Below, piece by piece: positions 55,212 through 63,992 of a stretch of DNA of 64,000 bases; position 1 is the stretch's first letter; each line of letters opens with the position of its first letter. Source of the stretch: an uncultured Lachnospiraceae bacterium (lineage in GTDB: Bacteria > Bacillota > Clostridia > Lachnospirales > Lachnospiraceae); NCBI GenBank assembly GCA_949840805.1, contig CATKXR010000011.1:1-64000 (forward strand). The letters run 5' to 3'. The notes under the pieces were generated by a model. It saw only the letters and a list, made by a program, of their open reading frames with translations. It had not been told where the DNA came from and did no database searches. The translations under genes and the position numbers were made by a program.

Positions 55212-57221
55212 TTACAAGATCTCTTCTCTTTTATATATTTGATACGTTTCCACCACTTCTGCCACCAACTTACGGATATCCCCCTTCTCCACATAGCTAG
55301 CTTCCATCAGCTCTTTTAGCTGTACCAAAAATTTATCTGTATCAAAAGGAATCGGGGAACCAATATGAATCAAGCGGTTCGGAGTCGTCTTCATCCCCTC
55401 TTCTTCCATCAGCTTCTCCTCATACAGTTTTTCCCCCGGCCTTAAGCCCACATATTCAATCTTTATATCCACATCCGGCTTATACCCGGACAACTTGATC
55501 AGGTTCTTCGCCAATGTGTCGATCTTAACCGGCTCCCCCATGTCCAGCACAAAAATCTCCCCGCCCTTCGCAAAGGTCCCCGCCTGCAGGACCAGGCTGA
55601 CCGCCTCCGGGATCGTCATAAAATATCGGGTAATTTCCGGGTGGGTCACTGTCACCGGACCCCCGGCCGCAATCTGCTTCTTAAAAAACGGGATGACAGA
55701 CCCATTGCTCCCCAGTACGTTCCCAAAACGCACTGCCACAAACTCTGTTTTTGCAGAGACGCCGCTTCTCCCCATCCCACGCATTGTTCCATCCTCATCC
55801 CCTCCATGGGCATGAAGCACCGGCAGCTCCCTTTCCTTCCCCGCCTTAATCTTCTCATCAAAGGCCTGGATCACCATCTCACACAACCGCTTGCTCGCCC
55901 CCATTATATTGGTCGGGTTTACCGCCTTGTCCGTGCTGATCAGCACAAACCTCTCACACCCGTTCTGCATCGCCGCATAAGCCGTCTTATACGTCCCAAT
56001 GGCATTATTTTTAATGGCCTCCCGGGGGCAGTCTTCCATCAACGGCACATGTTTATGGGCCGCCGCATGGTACACCACTTCCGGGCGGTACTGGGCAAAC
56101 ACGCTTTGGACCCTCCTGCTGTCCCTTACAGAACCGATCAGGACCTCCAGCTCCAGCCCTGGGTACTCTGCCCGCAGTTCCTGCTGGATATCATAAGCAT
56201 TGTTTTCATATACATCAAATATAATCAGCCTTCTGGGGCTGTGCCTGGCAATCTGCCTGCACAGCTCGCTTCCGATCGAGCCTCCCCCTCCTGTCACCAG
56301 GATGGTCTTTCCGTTCAGGTACCGGAAAACCTCCTCTAAGTTTACCCTGACCGGCTCCCGTCCCAGCAAATCCTCAATGGCCACCTCTTTCATATCGCTG
56401 ACCGTGATTTCCCCGTTGGACAACTGGTATATCCCTGGTAGAATCTTCAGCTCACACCCCGTCTCCTTACAGATATTTAGAATATCCCTTTTCTGGCCGG
56501 CCCCCGCGCTGGGAATGGCAACCAGAATCTTTTCAATCCGGTATTTCTCCACATTCTGCAGGATATCCTCTCTGCCCCCTACAATAGGGACCCCGTCAAG
56601 GAAACGGTTCCATTTATCCGGGTTGTCGTCTATGATACAGCAGACCCTCTCATCACTTTCCCTGGCTTCATGGAGATCCCGCAGAATCATCTGACCAGCC
56701 GCCCCGGCCCCCACCAGCATCACCCGTCTGGCTGGCTGCAGCCCATTCTTTTTTTTCTTCAGCCCACGCATTAGAATAAGGAAACGGTAAGAAAAACGGG
56801 CTGTCAACAGCAGGGCTGCCTGCATCACCACGCCAAAAGCATAGTAAAACAAAGGCATCCGATGGACTGCCCCGTTCCCGATAACCTGGCAGGCTGCCGT
56901 AATGCCGGCGATATGGAAAACCGAGACAACCGCCACAGAAGCCAGCACCCTGGCCAGTTCATCATAACTGGCAAACCTCCATATGCTCCTGTACAGCCTG
57001 AAACCGGAGAAAACTGCCACACAGAACAAGGAATAGATGGGAGCAAACTTAAAAAAAGGCTCCAGGTAAACCCCTGGTATCATACTGTACTGGCAATCAA
57101 AACGAAACCACAAGGCAAGAAAAAAGGAACTGTTCACAGCCCCTATGTCATACAAAACCAAACCTATATCCAATATTCGTAAATTATTTACCGCAAATAG
57201 CTTTTTTCCTGAACTGTTCAT
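55212..57221 (-). CDS. membrane-bound UDP-sugar 4,6-dehydratase (WbpM/PglF/CapD family)
   Basis: A 669-residue protein. About four N-terminal membrane helices (first LVLYDIGAVNSSFFLALWF) are followed by a CoA-binding-like domain (VMLVGAGAAGQMILRDL) and a C-terminal SDR dehydratase domain with ILVTGGGGSIGSELCRQIA and FVLISTDKAVNPTNIMG, in which the usual SYK-type triad is altered as in this family. It makes UDP-2-acetamido-4-keto-6-deoxyhexose for the aminotransferase downstream. Confidence 0.92.
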   Translation of the reverse strand: MNSSGKKLFAVNNLRILDIGLVLYDIGAVNSSFFLALWFRFDCQYSMIPGVYLEPFFKFAPIYSLFCVAVFSGFRLYRSIWRFASYDELARVLASVAVVSVFHIAGITAACQVIGNGAVHRMPLFYYAFGVVMQAALLLTARFSYRFLILMRGLKKKKNGLQPARRVMLVGAGAAGQMILRDLHEARESDERVCCIIDDNPDKWNRFLDGVPIVGGREDILQNVEKYRIEKILVAIPSAGAGQKRDILNICKETGCELKILPGIYQLSNGEITVSDMKEVAIEDLLGREPVRVNLEEVFRYLNGKTILVTGGGGSIGSELCRQIARHSPRRLIIFDVYENNAYDIQQELRAEYPGLELEVLIGSVRDSRRVQSVFAQYRPEVVYHAAAHKHVPLMEDCPREAIKNNAIGTYKTAYAAMQNGCERFVLISTDKAVNPTNIMGASKRLCEMVIQAFDEKIKAGKERELPVLHAHGGDEDGTMRGMGRSGVSAKTEFVAVRFGNVLGSNGSVIPFFKKQIAAGGPVTVTHPEITRYFMTIPEAVSLVLQAGTFAKGGEIFVLDMGEPVKIDTLAKNLIKLSGYKPDVDIKIEYVGLRPGEKLYEEKLMEEEGMKTTPNRLIHIGSPIPFDTDKFLVQLKELMEASYVEKGDIRKLVAEVVETYQIYKREEIL

Positions 57222-57258
57222 TTTCCTGATACCCTGCGATCCTGTCCCATACTTTATT

Positions 57259-57816
57259 TTACCTCATCCTGTAGTTCCTGCTCTTACCCCCTGCCGCTCT
57301 TTCCATGCTGCCATACAGAAGTTTTCTTTCCGAATCTTCCTTTAATATGATCCCCAGCACAATCCCCCGCTCCTCCCCCCACAGCCTGTGCCGCACCATG
57401 GCATACCTCTTTTTAAACTGATACCGTTCAATCTGCTCTTTACAAGCTTTCAGGGGATCGGAAAGACCGCAGATCTCCCCCTTATCATCCTTCCATACAT
57501 AAGAAAGCCTCACCATATGGTCCTCCCCCGATATTTTTTCCAAAAAATTCACATCCTCTTCCATCATGGGCAAGATGGAGAAAAGCGAATCCGTTTTCTC
57601 AGTTCTCTCAAAGCAGCATCTTTCCCTGCAAGTGAGAAACACACACCCGGGGAACAGATTCTCCACATGGACTATACTCCTCTGCTTCCTCCTCCAGATC
57701 CGTTCCTGATAGATCACAAAGCATTCTTCATACAGGGAAGGCGGGACGGAACTTCGTATCTCCCTTACCAGTTCCTCCTCTTTCCCCTCCCATGTCTTTA
57801 ACAGATACCATTTCAC
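57259..57816 (-). CDS. loaP: LoaP/NusG-like transcription antiterminator (second copy)
   Basis: A 185-residue protein with an N-terminal NGN domain (WYLLKTWEGKEEELVREIR, VENLFPGCVFLTC) and a C-terminal KOW-like part (GEERGIVLGIILKEDSE). LoaP proteins keep RNA polymerase elongating through long biosynthetic operons. GTG 57816 is used, with GGAGAGG 6 nt upstream. It is 35-40% similar by eye to the gene just upstream, so it is a tandem paralogue. Confidence 0.85.
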   Translation of the reverse strand: MKWYLLKTWEGKEEELVREIRSSVPPSLYEECFVIYQERIWRRKQRSIVHVENLFPGCVFLTCRERCCFERTEKTDSLFSILPMMEEDVNFLEKISGEDHMVRLSYVWKDDKGEICGLSDPLKACKEQIERYQFKKRYAMVRHRLWGEERGIVLGIILKEDSERKLLYGSMERAAGGKSRNYRMR

Positions 57817-57830
57817 GAATATCCTCTCCT

Positions 57831-58451
57831 TTACTGCCCCTTATACGGACCATTGTCCGGATCCATCTTCCCTGCCGCCTCATACCGCCCGGGCGCCCTT
57901 CCCAGCGCCTCCACCCTCCCATACTCCACCCCCTGGCACATATCCTCTTTTAACACGATCCCCATTAGTACCGTCTTCTCCTCCCCCAGCAGCTTCAGAC
58001 GCACCAGTACATACCTCTTTCCATACTGATACCGTACTATCTGGGACATACAATCCTTTAAGGGGCCGGATACCTGCCGGATCTTTCCTTTCCCATCCGT
58101 TTCCAGATAAGATAGGCATATCACATGGTCCTCATCCATGATCTGTTTTAAAAACTCCGCTTCCTCCCTCTCCACGGACAAAAAGAAAAACTCGTCATCC
58201 GCCATCATCTTCGACATGGCCGGCACCTGTTTCAGGCACAAAAACAACTCCTCCGGCTCCCTGGATGTAATAAACACATATCCTGGGAACACCCTCTTTA
58301 CATGGATAAAATTTTTCTGCTTTCTCCTCCGGAGCTGTTCCTGGTAAACCACAAAGCATTCCCCATACAAGTTTGCTGGTACGATTTTACGGATCAACGC
58401 CGCCAGCCGTTCCTCTTCCCCCGTCCTTGTCTGCAGTACATACCACGGCAT
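57831..58451 (-). CDS. loaP: LoaP/NusG-like transcription antiterminator (first copy)
   Basis: A 206-residue protein with an NGN domain (PWYVLQTRTGEEERLAALIR, KRVFPGYVFITS) and a KOW-like segment (GEEKTVLMGIVLKEDM), then a polar tail. ATG 58451 has GAGGAG 7 nt upstream; the open frame extends to 58505. It is the first gene of the 42-kb minus-strand series. Its position next to the invertible promoter suggests that turning the promoter would also switch antitermination of the operon. Confidence 0.87.
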   Translation of the reverse strand: MPWYVLQTRTGEEERLAALIRKIVPANLYGECFVVYQEQLRRRKQKNFIHVKRVFPGYVFITSREPEELFLCLKQVPAMSKMMADDEFFFLSVEREEAEFLKQIMDEDHVICLSYLETDGKGKIRQVSGPLKDCMSQIVRYQYGKRYVLVRLKLLGEEKTVLMGIVLKEDMCQGVEYGRVEALGRAPGRYEAAGKMDPDNGPYKGQ

Positions 58452-58520
58452 AGTTTTTCTCCTCTGCTGTTTCAGAATGTTCCGGAAAATGTGGTCTTGC
58501 CGCATTTCATCCCATCCAGA

Positions 58521-58640
58521 TCATTTTCCAAAAAGGGCAGGCTCCGCCATTTCCCGGCCATACAGTATAATGGCCCAGATAACAGATCCCATGGCAATCC
58601 CATGTCCAATATAACCCCATTCAAAGAAATGCAGTCTCAA
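58521..58640 (-). CDS. possible 39-residue membrane peptide in the operon leader
   Basis: A TTG-initiated frame encodes a peptide with a plausible single membrane helix (GIAMGSVIWAIILYG) and ends TGA 69 nt before the loaP start. The ribosome site is poor. It may be a gene remnant or a leader peptide, and is reported only as a possibility. The 58641-58812 stretch carries short GCCGGATATA-type repeats and no gene I can support. Confidence 0.2.
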   Translation of the reverse strand: MRLHFFEWGYIGHGIAMGSVIWAIILYGREMAEPALFGK

Positions 58641-58814
58641 GGCTCACAATTTCTTTTCCTGGTTTTGTAACAAGCGCCTTTTTTGTGTCCGGCATGGCAG
58701 TCCTGGTCTTTCTATATCCGGCCTTTTTATATCCGGCATTCTTATGTCTGACACTTTTATTTCCGGCGCTTCTGAATTAGAGCGAATCTCAACGGATTTC
58801 ACACCTGATTTTCC

Positions 58815-59057
58815 AGTGCAACAAAATTTATAATTGTGTTGCACTGGCATTTCCTGCAAAAACCGCTAAAACCGTTAATGTTAAAGGAATTTAACAGACA
58901 TAAAAAAGAGAAATGGCAGAAAATTCTTAAGAAATTCCATCCAGTTTTTCCAGAAAATCTTAACCTTTTCCTCTGAAAAAACCTTGCAATATCAAGAAAA
59001 GAGTGCTATTATTACGGGGTAATCTGAGTGCAACACAATTATAAATTTTGTTGCACT
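58815..59057. promoter_or_regulatory. putative invertible promoter segment flanked by 31-bp inverted repeats
   Basis: 58815-58845 and 59027-59057 are exact reverse complements over 31 bp. Each is itself near-palindromic (GTGCAACA ... TGTTGCAC) around an asymmetric AT-rich centre, and the centres are inverted as well. The 181 bp between them contain one good promoter (58984-59012). This is the architecture of site-specific recombinase-inverted promoters. It lies between the loaP operon (left) and plus-strand genes (right). No recombinase gene is in the window. Confidence 0.7.
58984..59012 (+). promoter_or_regulatory. sigma-A-type promoter inside the inverted repeats
   Basis: TTGCAA (58984-58989), a 17-bp spacer, TATTAT (59007-59012). 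As assembled it fires rightward, away from the loaP/polysaccharide operon, with a start expected near 59019. Inversion would aim it at loaP. I found no comparable promoter on the minus strand of the segment. Confidence 0.6.
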
Positions 59058-59252
59058 CAGCAAAAAAACTTTTTTTATAGAATCATTTTTACACGAGGAA
59101 TCGATATAAATCAAACCTTCCTATATCCAGATTTTTTCAATCTATCCTTTCCCAAGCCAAACGTTAGTTCAACTGCCAGGAGATCGATCTGATTCTATCC
59201 TTTTTTGTATGGTGACACCGTATAATTGTTACAGAAACGTGATGAGATTTTC

Positions 59253-59281
59253 TTGTAGGTTATATGAGGAGCATGTATAAT
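59253..59281 (+). promoter_or_regulatory. sigma-A-type promoter of the decayed AAA/PDDEXK gene
   Basis: TTGTAG (59253-59258), a 17-bp spacer and a perfect TATAAT (59276-59281), about 160 nt before the start at 59440. The remaining non-coding DNA between 59058 and 59439 shows nothing else I can name. Confidence 0.55.
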
Positions 59282-59439
59282 AGAAAGGGAAATGATTTTT
59301 CGCTCAACACTTTTGTAAAAAACGGCTTAATCATATAAAAAAATGGGAAAGTAGTTCCAAGGGCAAAAGGGATAGTTGCCACAGATTGGTATATATTTAG
59401 GGTAGAAATAAGAATGTTTTGAGTGTGGAGGATATTACC

Positions 59440-60857
59440 ATGGCAAGAACCGTAGGAATAGGAATTCAGAGTTTTGAGAAGCTGGTAATGGAGAACAGCT
59501 TTTATATTGATAAAACAGATTTTATCAGACAGTGGTGGGAAAACAGAGATGATGTGACACTGATTACCCGCCCCCGTAGATTCGGGAAGACTCTGAACAT
59601 GAACATGTTAGAAAGATTTCTTTCTATAGATCCGAGTTCCTGTATCGTTATTACGGGAGAAAGGTGATTATCCTGCTGGATGAATATGACACACCTCTTC
59701 AGGAAGCCTGGGTATCTGGTTATTGGGAAGAGATGGTGGAATTCATAAGAAGTTTGTTTAATTCCACATTCAAAACAAATCCATATCTGGAACGGGCAGT
59801 TATGACTGGGATTACAAGGGTCAGTAAAGAGTCGATCTTTTCTGATTTGAACCATTTGACAGTGGTGACATCAACATCTGAAATGTATGCGGATTGCTTT
59901 GGGTTTACAGAGGAAGAGGTATTTACTCCACTGGACGAGTATGGGATGCAGGATAAGCATATTGACGTTAAAAAATAGTATGATGGTTTTATATTTGGAA
60001 AATACAGAGATATCTACAACCCCTGGTCCATCATAAACTATCTGAAAACGGGACGGCTTTCCACCTACTGGGCCAACACCAGCAGCAACGGGCTGGTGGA
60101 TAAACTGATACGGCAGGGAAGCACAGACATAAAAATATCCATGGAAAATCTGCTGAAAGGCGAGAGCCTATACAAGGAAGTCGATGAACAGATTATTTTC
60201 GACCAGTTAGACGTAGATGAGAACGCTATCTGGAGCCTGTTCCTGGCAAGCGGATACCTGAAGGCAGAGAACTACAAATTCAAGGAGGAGACGGGAGCTG
60301 ATTTGTATGAACTGGCGCTGACGAACAAGGAAGTACAGATCATGTTCCAAAAGATGATTCGGAAATGGTTTACTCGTTCTGGAACAGTCTACAACGGCTT
60401 TATCAGAGCGCTGCTACAGAATGATGTAAAGTCTATGAATGCTTACATGAACCGTGTAGCCTTAGCCACGTTCAGTTACTTTGACGGTGGAAGAAATCCT
60501 TCTATGGAAACACAGCCGGAACGCTTCTACCACGGCTTTGTACTGGGACTGGCAGTGGAACTGGCAGTGGAACTGGCAGATCTCTACATCATTACCTCCA
60601 ACCGGGAGAGCGGTTTTGGAAGATATGATGTGATGATGGAACCGAAGAACGGAACGGACAATGCCATAATCATAGAATTTAAAGTCAAGGATTCTGGTGA
60701 AGAGAAATCTCTGGAGGAAACCGCAGATGCTGCGCTGAAACAGATTGAGAAACAGCGATACCAGGCAGATTTAGAGAGCAGGGGATTTCCCGGCGACCGC
60801 ATCCGGAAATATGGCTTTGCCTTTGAGGGGAAAACTGTTTTGATACGAAACAAATGA
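59440..60857 (+). pseudogene. decayed AAA-ATPase-like / PD-(D/E)XK family gene (copy 3)
   Basis: The start is intact (GGAGG, then ARTVGIGIQSFEKLV and RPRRFGKTLNMNML). Near 59633 there is a deletion of roughly 100 codons plus a frameshift, after which the Walker B segment resumes (VIILLDEYDTPLQEAW). A TAG at 59976-59978 replaces the Trp of the DWYDGF motif. The last 250 residues are open (from 60096 onward), with VELAVELADLY from a 12-bp tandem duplication and the nuclease motif GRYDVMMEPKNG ... IIEFKVKD. It is clearly non-functional as one protein. Confidence 0.88.
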
Positions 60858-60903
60858 AATATTTGGATTTCATTTAGTAAAGAATGTAAAGCAGAGAAGA
60901 AAA

Positions 60904-61038
60904 TTGAGAGAACTGCATTTGTTCCTCTATAGATTATATTACCCTCCCGAATATCTGGACAACATTATCTCGGTTCTGAAAGCAGAACGCAGCGTTTTAA
61001 TCCAGGGGGAGCAGGGATCAGGAAAAGAGGAGGGATAA
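60904..61038 (+). pseudogene. possible remnant of a P-loop ATPase gene
   Basis: A 44-residue frame (TTG 60904 to TAA 61038) contains YYPPEYLDNIISVLKAER and SVLIQGEQGSGKEE, which looks like the start of a Walker A loop in which GKT/S has become GKE. It sits directly before the STAND gene, and its 3' end supplies that gene's ribosome site. It may be the trace of an earlier or recombined NTPase. Confidence 0.35.
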
Positions 61039-61043
61039 CATAA

Positions 61044-63899
61044 ATGGGAACGAAGACAGTGAACAAAAATAAAAACAGCATTTTTAATGGTTCCTATGCA
61101 GGCCGGGATTTGTATATAACAATGTTTCAAGACAAGGAACGTGAATTCGTTGTTACCCATAACGCCAATATTAAACCGGTATCTTACTTTACTGGCCGTG
61201 AGGCAGAACTTAGAGAACTGCGCCAGATGATTGAGGTTGGACGCAGGTTAATCCTTGTAAACGGTATGGGCGGGATTGGAAAAACACATATTTGCAGGAA
61301 ACTGTTTGAGGAATATCTTACGAAACATGCCACAGATGAAAACGGAGTTTTCCAACATATAGGATATATCGAGTATAACGGGGATTTCGGCAGCAGTTTA
61401 CAGAACTGTTTGAAATTCAAACAACAGGACACCCCGGAAAAGAACCAGGAAGCGGCATGGCGTGAACTGGAAGAATTGGCATCAAATGGGAAACTGCTGT
61501 TATTTGTAGATAATGTGGACAATCCCATAGGTGATGACTTGCAATTGGAAAGATTAAAAAGTATTCCGGGAACCATTATCCTGACATCCCGGCAGACGTG
61601 GTTTGGCGACGAATTCGAGCCATACTGGGTTGGGTTTCTTGGCATGACGCAGTGTATAGAAATTTATGAAAAAATCAGGTTTGAGGGAAGCGGAAGAAGG
61701 ATTCATCCAGAAGAAACTGAGGATCTGGAATATATCATAGAGAGTCTGGCCGGAAAACATACAATTACCGTTGAACTTCTGGCTCATTTAGCGTATATAA
61801 AACACTGGCCTGCCAAAAAGCTGCGGGAAAAATTGGAGAATAAAGGCTTTCAGTTGCAATTTCATAAAGATGGCAGGCTTATAAATATTCAGGAATCTTA
61901 TGAAAAGCTGTATGATTTGTCCGAACTCACCGATAAAGAAAAAAATATTTTGGAAGCATTTTCAGTCTTTCCGTATATCCCTTTGGAGGCAGAAACATGT
62001 AACAAATGGCTGCTTGCGGATGCTGGGTCAAATGAAGATGACGATCTTCTGATGGGGCTATATCAGAAAGGATGGCTGCAGTTTGATGCGGAACAGGAAA
62101 GTTTCCTCCTGCACCCGGTATTTGCACAGTTTATTTATGAGAAAACAAAACCAAGTACAAAAATGCATCCGGAATTAATAAAATCTTGTCAAAAAAGCCT
62201 TGAAATACCGGAAAGCGGCTCGGCATTGGAAAACAAGAAATACATTTCTTTTGCTAAGACCATGGTTAAAAAGTTAGATATGGGGAAAAATTCCGATCAT
62301 ATCGGCTTTATATCTGCCCTTGCTTTTTTATCACAGTATGTGGCACAATACAAAGAGGCTGAAGAACTATATAAAATAGACCTGCAATTTAAGGAAAGCC
62401 TATTGGGAAGGAAGCATCCTGATACCATTATGGTTTATGATAGTCTTGCAAGAGCGTATGAAAATCAGGGAAAATACCAGAAAGCAGAAAAAATGTATGA
62501 AAAATGCCTTCAGATAAGAGAACAGGTATTGGGAAAGGAGCATCCTGATACTGCCGTAAGCTATGACAATCTGGCTGGAGTATATAGGTACCAGGGAAAA
62601 TACCAAAGAGCAGAAGAATTATATGAGAAGGCCCTGAAGGTAAGCAAACAAATATTAGGGGAAGAACATCCATTAACTGCTACATTCTATAATAATCTGG
62701 CAACCATGTACGACATCCAGGGAGAGTACAAAAAAGCGGAAGAATTGTATGAAAAATGCCTATGGATAGAGGAGCGGGTACTGAAAAAGAATCATCCGGA
62801 TACTGCCATGACCTATAATAATCTGGCTGTGATATATGAAAAACAGGGAAAATACCAGAAGGCGAAAGAACTGTATGAAAAAGGTCTTCAAATAAGGGAG
62901 CAGATATTAGGAAAGGCACACCCTGATATTGCTATGACCTATAATAATTTGGCAGTAATGTATGAGAATCAGGGAAAGTACCAGGAAGCCGAAAAACTGT
63001 ATAAAAAAAGCTTACAAATAAGAGAACAAGTACTGGGAATGGAACACCCGTTTACCGCCACGAGCTATAATAATTTGGCAGGGTTATATCAACATCTGGG
63101 AAAGTATCAGGAAGCCGAAGAACTGTATGAAAAGAGCTTGCAGATAACGGAACGGGTATTTGGAAAGGAACATCTTTCTGCTGCAAAAGGTTATAATAAT
63201 CTGGCAATAGTGTATAAGAAACAGGGGAAGTACCAGAAAGCAGAAAAACTGCACAAAAAAAGCTTACAAATAAGGCAACGGATACTGGGAAAAGAAAATC
63301 CTCTTACCGCCACGAGCTATAATAATCTGGCATCCGTGTACGCAAAACAGGGAGAATACGATAAAGCAGAGAAGCTGTATAAAATGAGCCTGGCGATTAG
63401 GACGCGGGTATTAGGAGAAGAACATCCGGACACTGTTGTAACCTATAATAATCTGGCGACAATGTATGAAAGCCGGGGAGAATACCAGAAAGCGAAAAGA
63501 TTGTACGAGAAGTGTCTGGGCATAAGACAACAGGTATTGGGAGAGGAACATCCTGATACTGCCACCAGCTATAATAATCTTGCAGTAGCATATGACAACC
63601 TGGGGGAGTATCAGAAAGCGAAAAAGCTATATAAAAAGAGCCTGTTGATCAGCCAACGGATACTGGGAAAGGAACATCCGTTGACCGCTACAATCTATAG
63701 TAATCTGGCAGTAATGTATGAGAAACAGGAAGAGTATCAGAAAGCGGAAAAATTGTATGAAAAATGCCTTCAGATAAGGGAACAGGTATTAGGAAAGGAG
63801 CATCCTGATACCATCATAACTTATAATAATCTGTCAGCAATATATGAAAGCCAGGGAGAATACCTGAAAGCAGAAGAATTACATAAAAAGAGTCTGTAG
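61044..63899 (+). CDS. STAND NTPase with kinesin-light-chain-type TPR repeats
   Basis: A 951-residue protein. Residues 1-45 carry IFNGSYAGRDLYITMF, like the short beta-rich N termini of signalling NTPases. An NB-ARC-like ATPase follows, with Walker A VNGMGGIGKTHICRKL (about residues 73-88), Walker B LLLFVDNVDN and a TSRQTW sensor segment. From about residue 430 to the end there are one degenerate and twelve clear 42-residue TPR units of the AEKLYEKCLQIREQVLGKEHPDT type. GAGGAGGG precedes the ATG by 9 nt. Such proteins act as inducible switches, some in phage defence; no effector domain is visible. The last TPR is cut short by a TAG. Confidence 0.87.
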   Translation: MGTKTVNKNKNSIFNGSYAGRDLYITMFQDKEREFVVTHNANIKPVSYFTGREAELRELRQMIEVGRRLILVNGMGGIGKTHICRKLFEEYLTKHATDENGVFQHIGYIEYNGDFGSSLQNCLKFKQQDTPEKNQEAAWRELEELASNGKLLLFVDNVDNPIGDDLQLERLKSIPGTIILTSRQTWFGDEFEPYWVGFLGMTQCIEIYEKIRFEGSGRRIHPEETEDLEYIIESLAGKHTITVELLAHLAYIKHWPAKKLREKLENKGFQLQFHKDGRLINIQESYEKLYDLSELTDKEKNILEAFSVFPYIPLEAETCNKWLLADAGSNEDDDLLMGLYQKGWLQFDAEQESFLLHPVFAQFIYEKTKPSTKMHPELIKSCQKSLEIPESGSALENKKYISFAKTMVKKLDMGKNSDHIGFISALAFLSQYVAQYKEAEELYKIDLQFKESLLGRKHPDTIMVYDSLARAYENQGKYQKAEKMYEKCLQIREQVLGKEHPDTAVSYDNLAGVYRYQGKYQRAEELYEKALKVSKQILGEEHPLTATFYNNLATMYDIQGEYKKAEELYEKCLWIEERVLKKNHPDTAMTYNNLAVIYEKQGKYQKAKELYEKGLQIREQILGKAHPDIAMTYNNLAVMYENQGKYQEAEKLYKKSLQIREQVLGMEHPFTATSYNNLAGLYQHLGKYQEAEELYEKSLQITERVFGKEHLSAAKGYNNLAIVYKKQGKYQKAEKLHKKSLQIRQRILGKENPLTATSYNNLASVYAKQGEYDKAEKLYKMSLAIRTRVLGEEHPDTVVTYNNLATMYESRGEYQKAKRLYEKCLGIRQQVLGEEHPDTATSYNNLAVAYDNLGEYQKAKKLYKKSLLISQRILGKEHPLTATIYSNLAVMYEKQEEYQKAEKLYEKCLQIREQVLGKEHPDTIITYNNLSAIYESQGEYLKAEELHKKSL
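62370..63899 (+). repeat. about 12 tandem 126-bp TPR units
   Basis: Each unit contains YNNLAxxY, GxYQKAExLYEK and the LGxEHPxTA linker. The DNA of the units is similar enough to recombine, so copy number may differ between strains. Confidence 0.85.
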
Positions 63900-63904
63900 A
63901 TATC

Positions 63905-63992
63905 TACCCGTGAGCCAAATGATTTGCCAACACAGTTCTCATCTTTCCATAAATACACCAAACCATTTGGCAAATAAGTATGCTCGCGAGTA
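63905..63992. repeat. 88-bp imperfect palindromic element (copy B)
   Basis: It matches 50960-51047 in length and in both ends (TACCCGTGAGCCAAATGAT ... TGCTCGCGAGTA). It begins six bases after the stop of the STAND gene, at the point where TPR-unit similarity ends. Confidence 0.82.

Noticed and set aside
58644..58859. A 71-residue minus-strand frame across the left inverted repeat
   Set aside because: Low-complexity, repetitive sequence (SDIRMPDIKRPDIERP) without a ribosome site, and it would be rebuilt on inversion. Treated as non-coding.
58815..59057. The two palindromes as ordinary terminators or repressor operators
   Set aside because: Neither is followed by a proper T-run in the needed direction, and the exact inverted 31-bp identity, including asymmetric centres, is better explained by recombination sites. 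Operator use is not excluded.
62370..63899. Regular repeats as a CRISPR array or satellite
   Set aside because: The 126-bp units are in one open frame and translate to canonical TPRs. There are no unique spacers.
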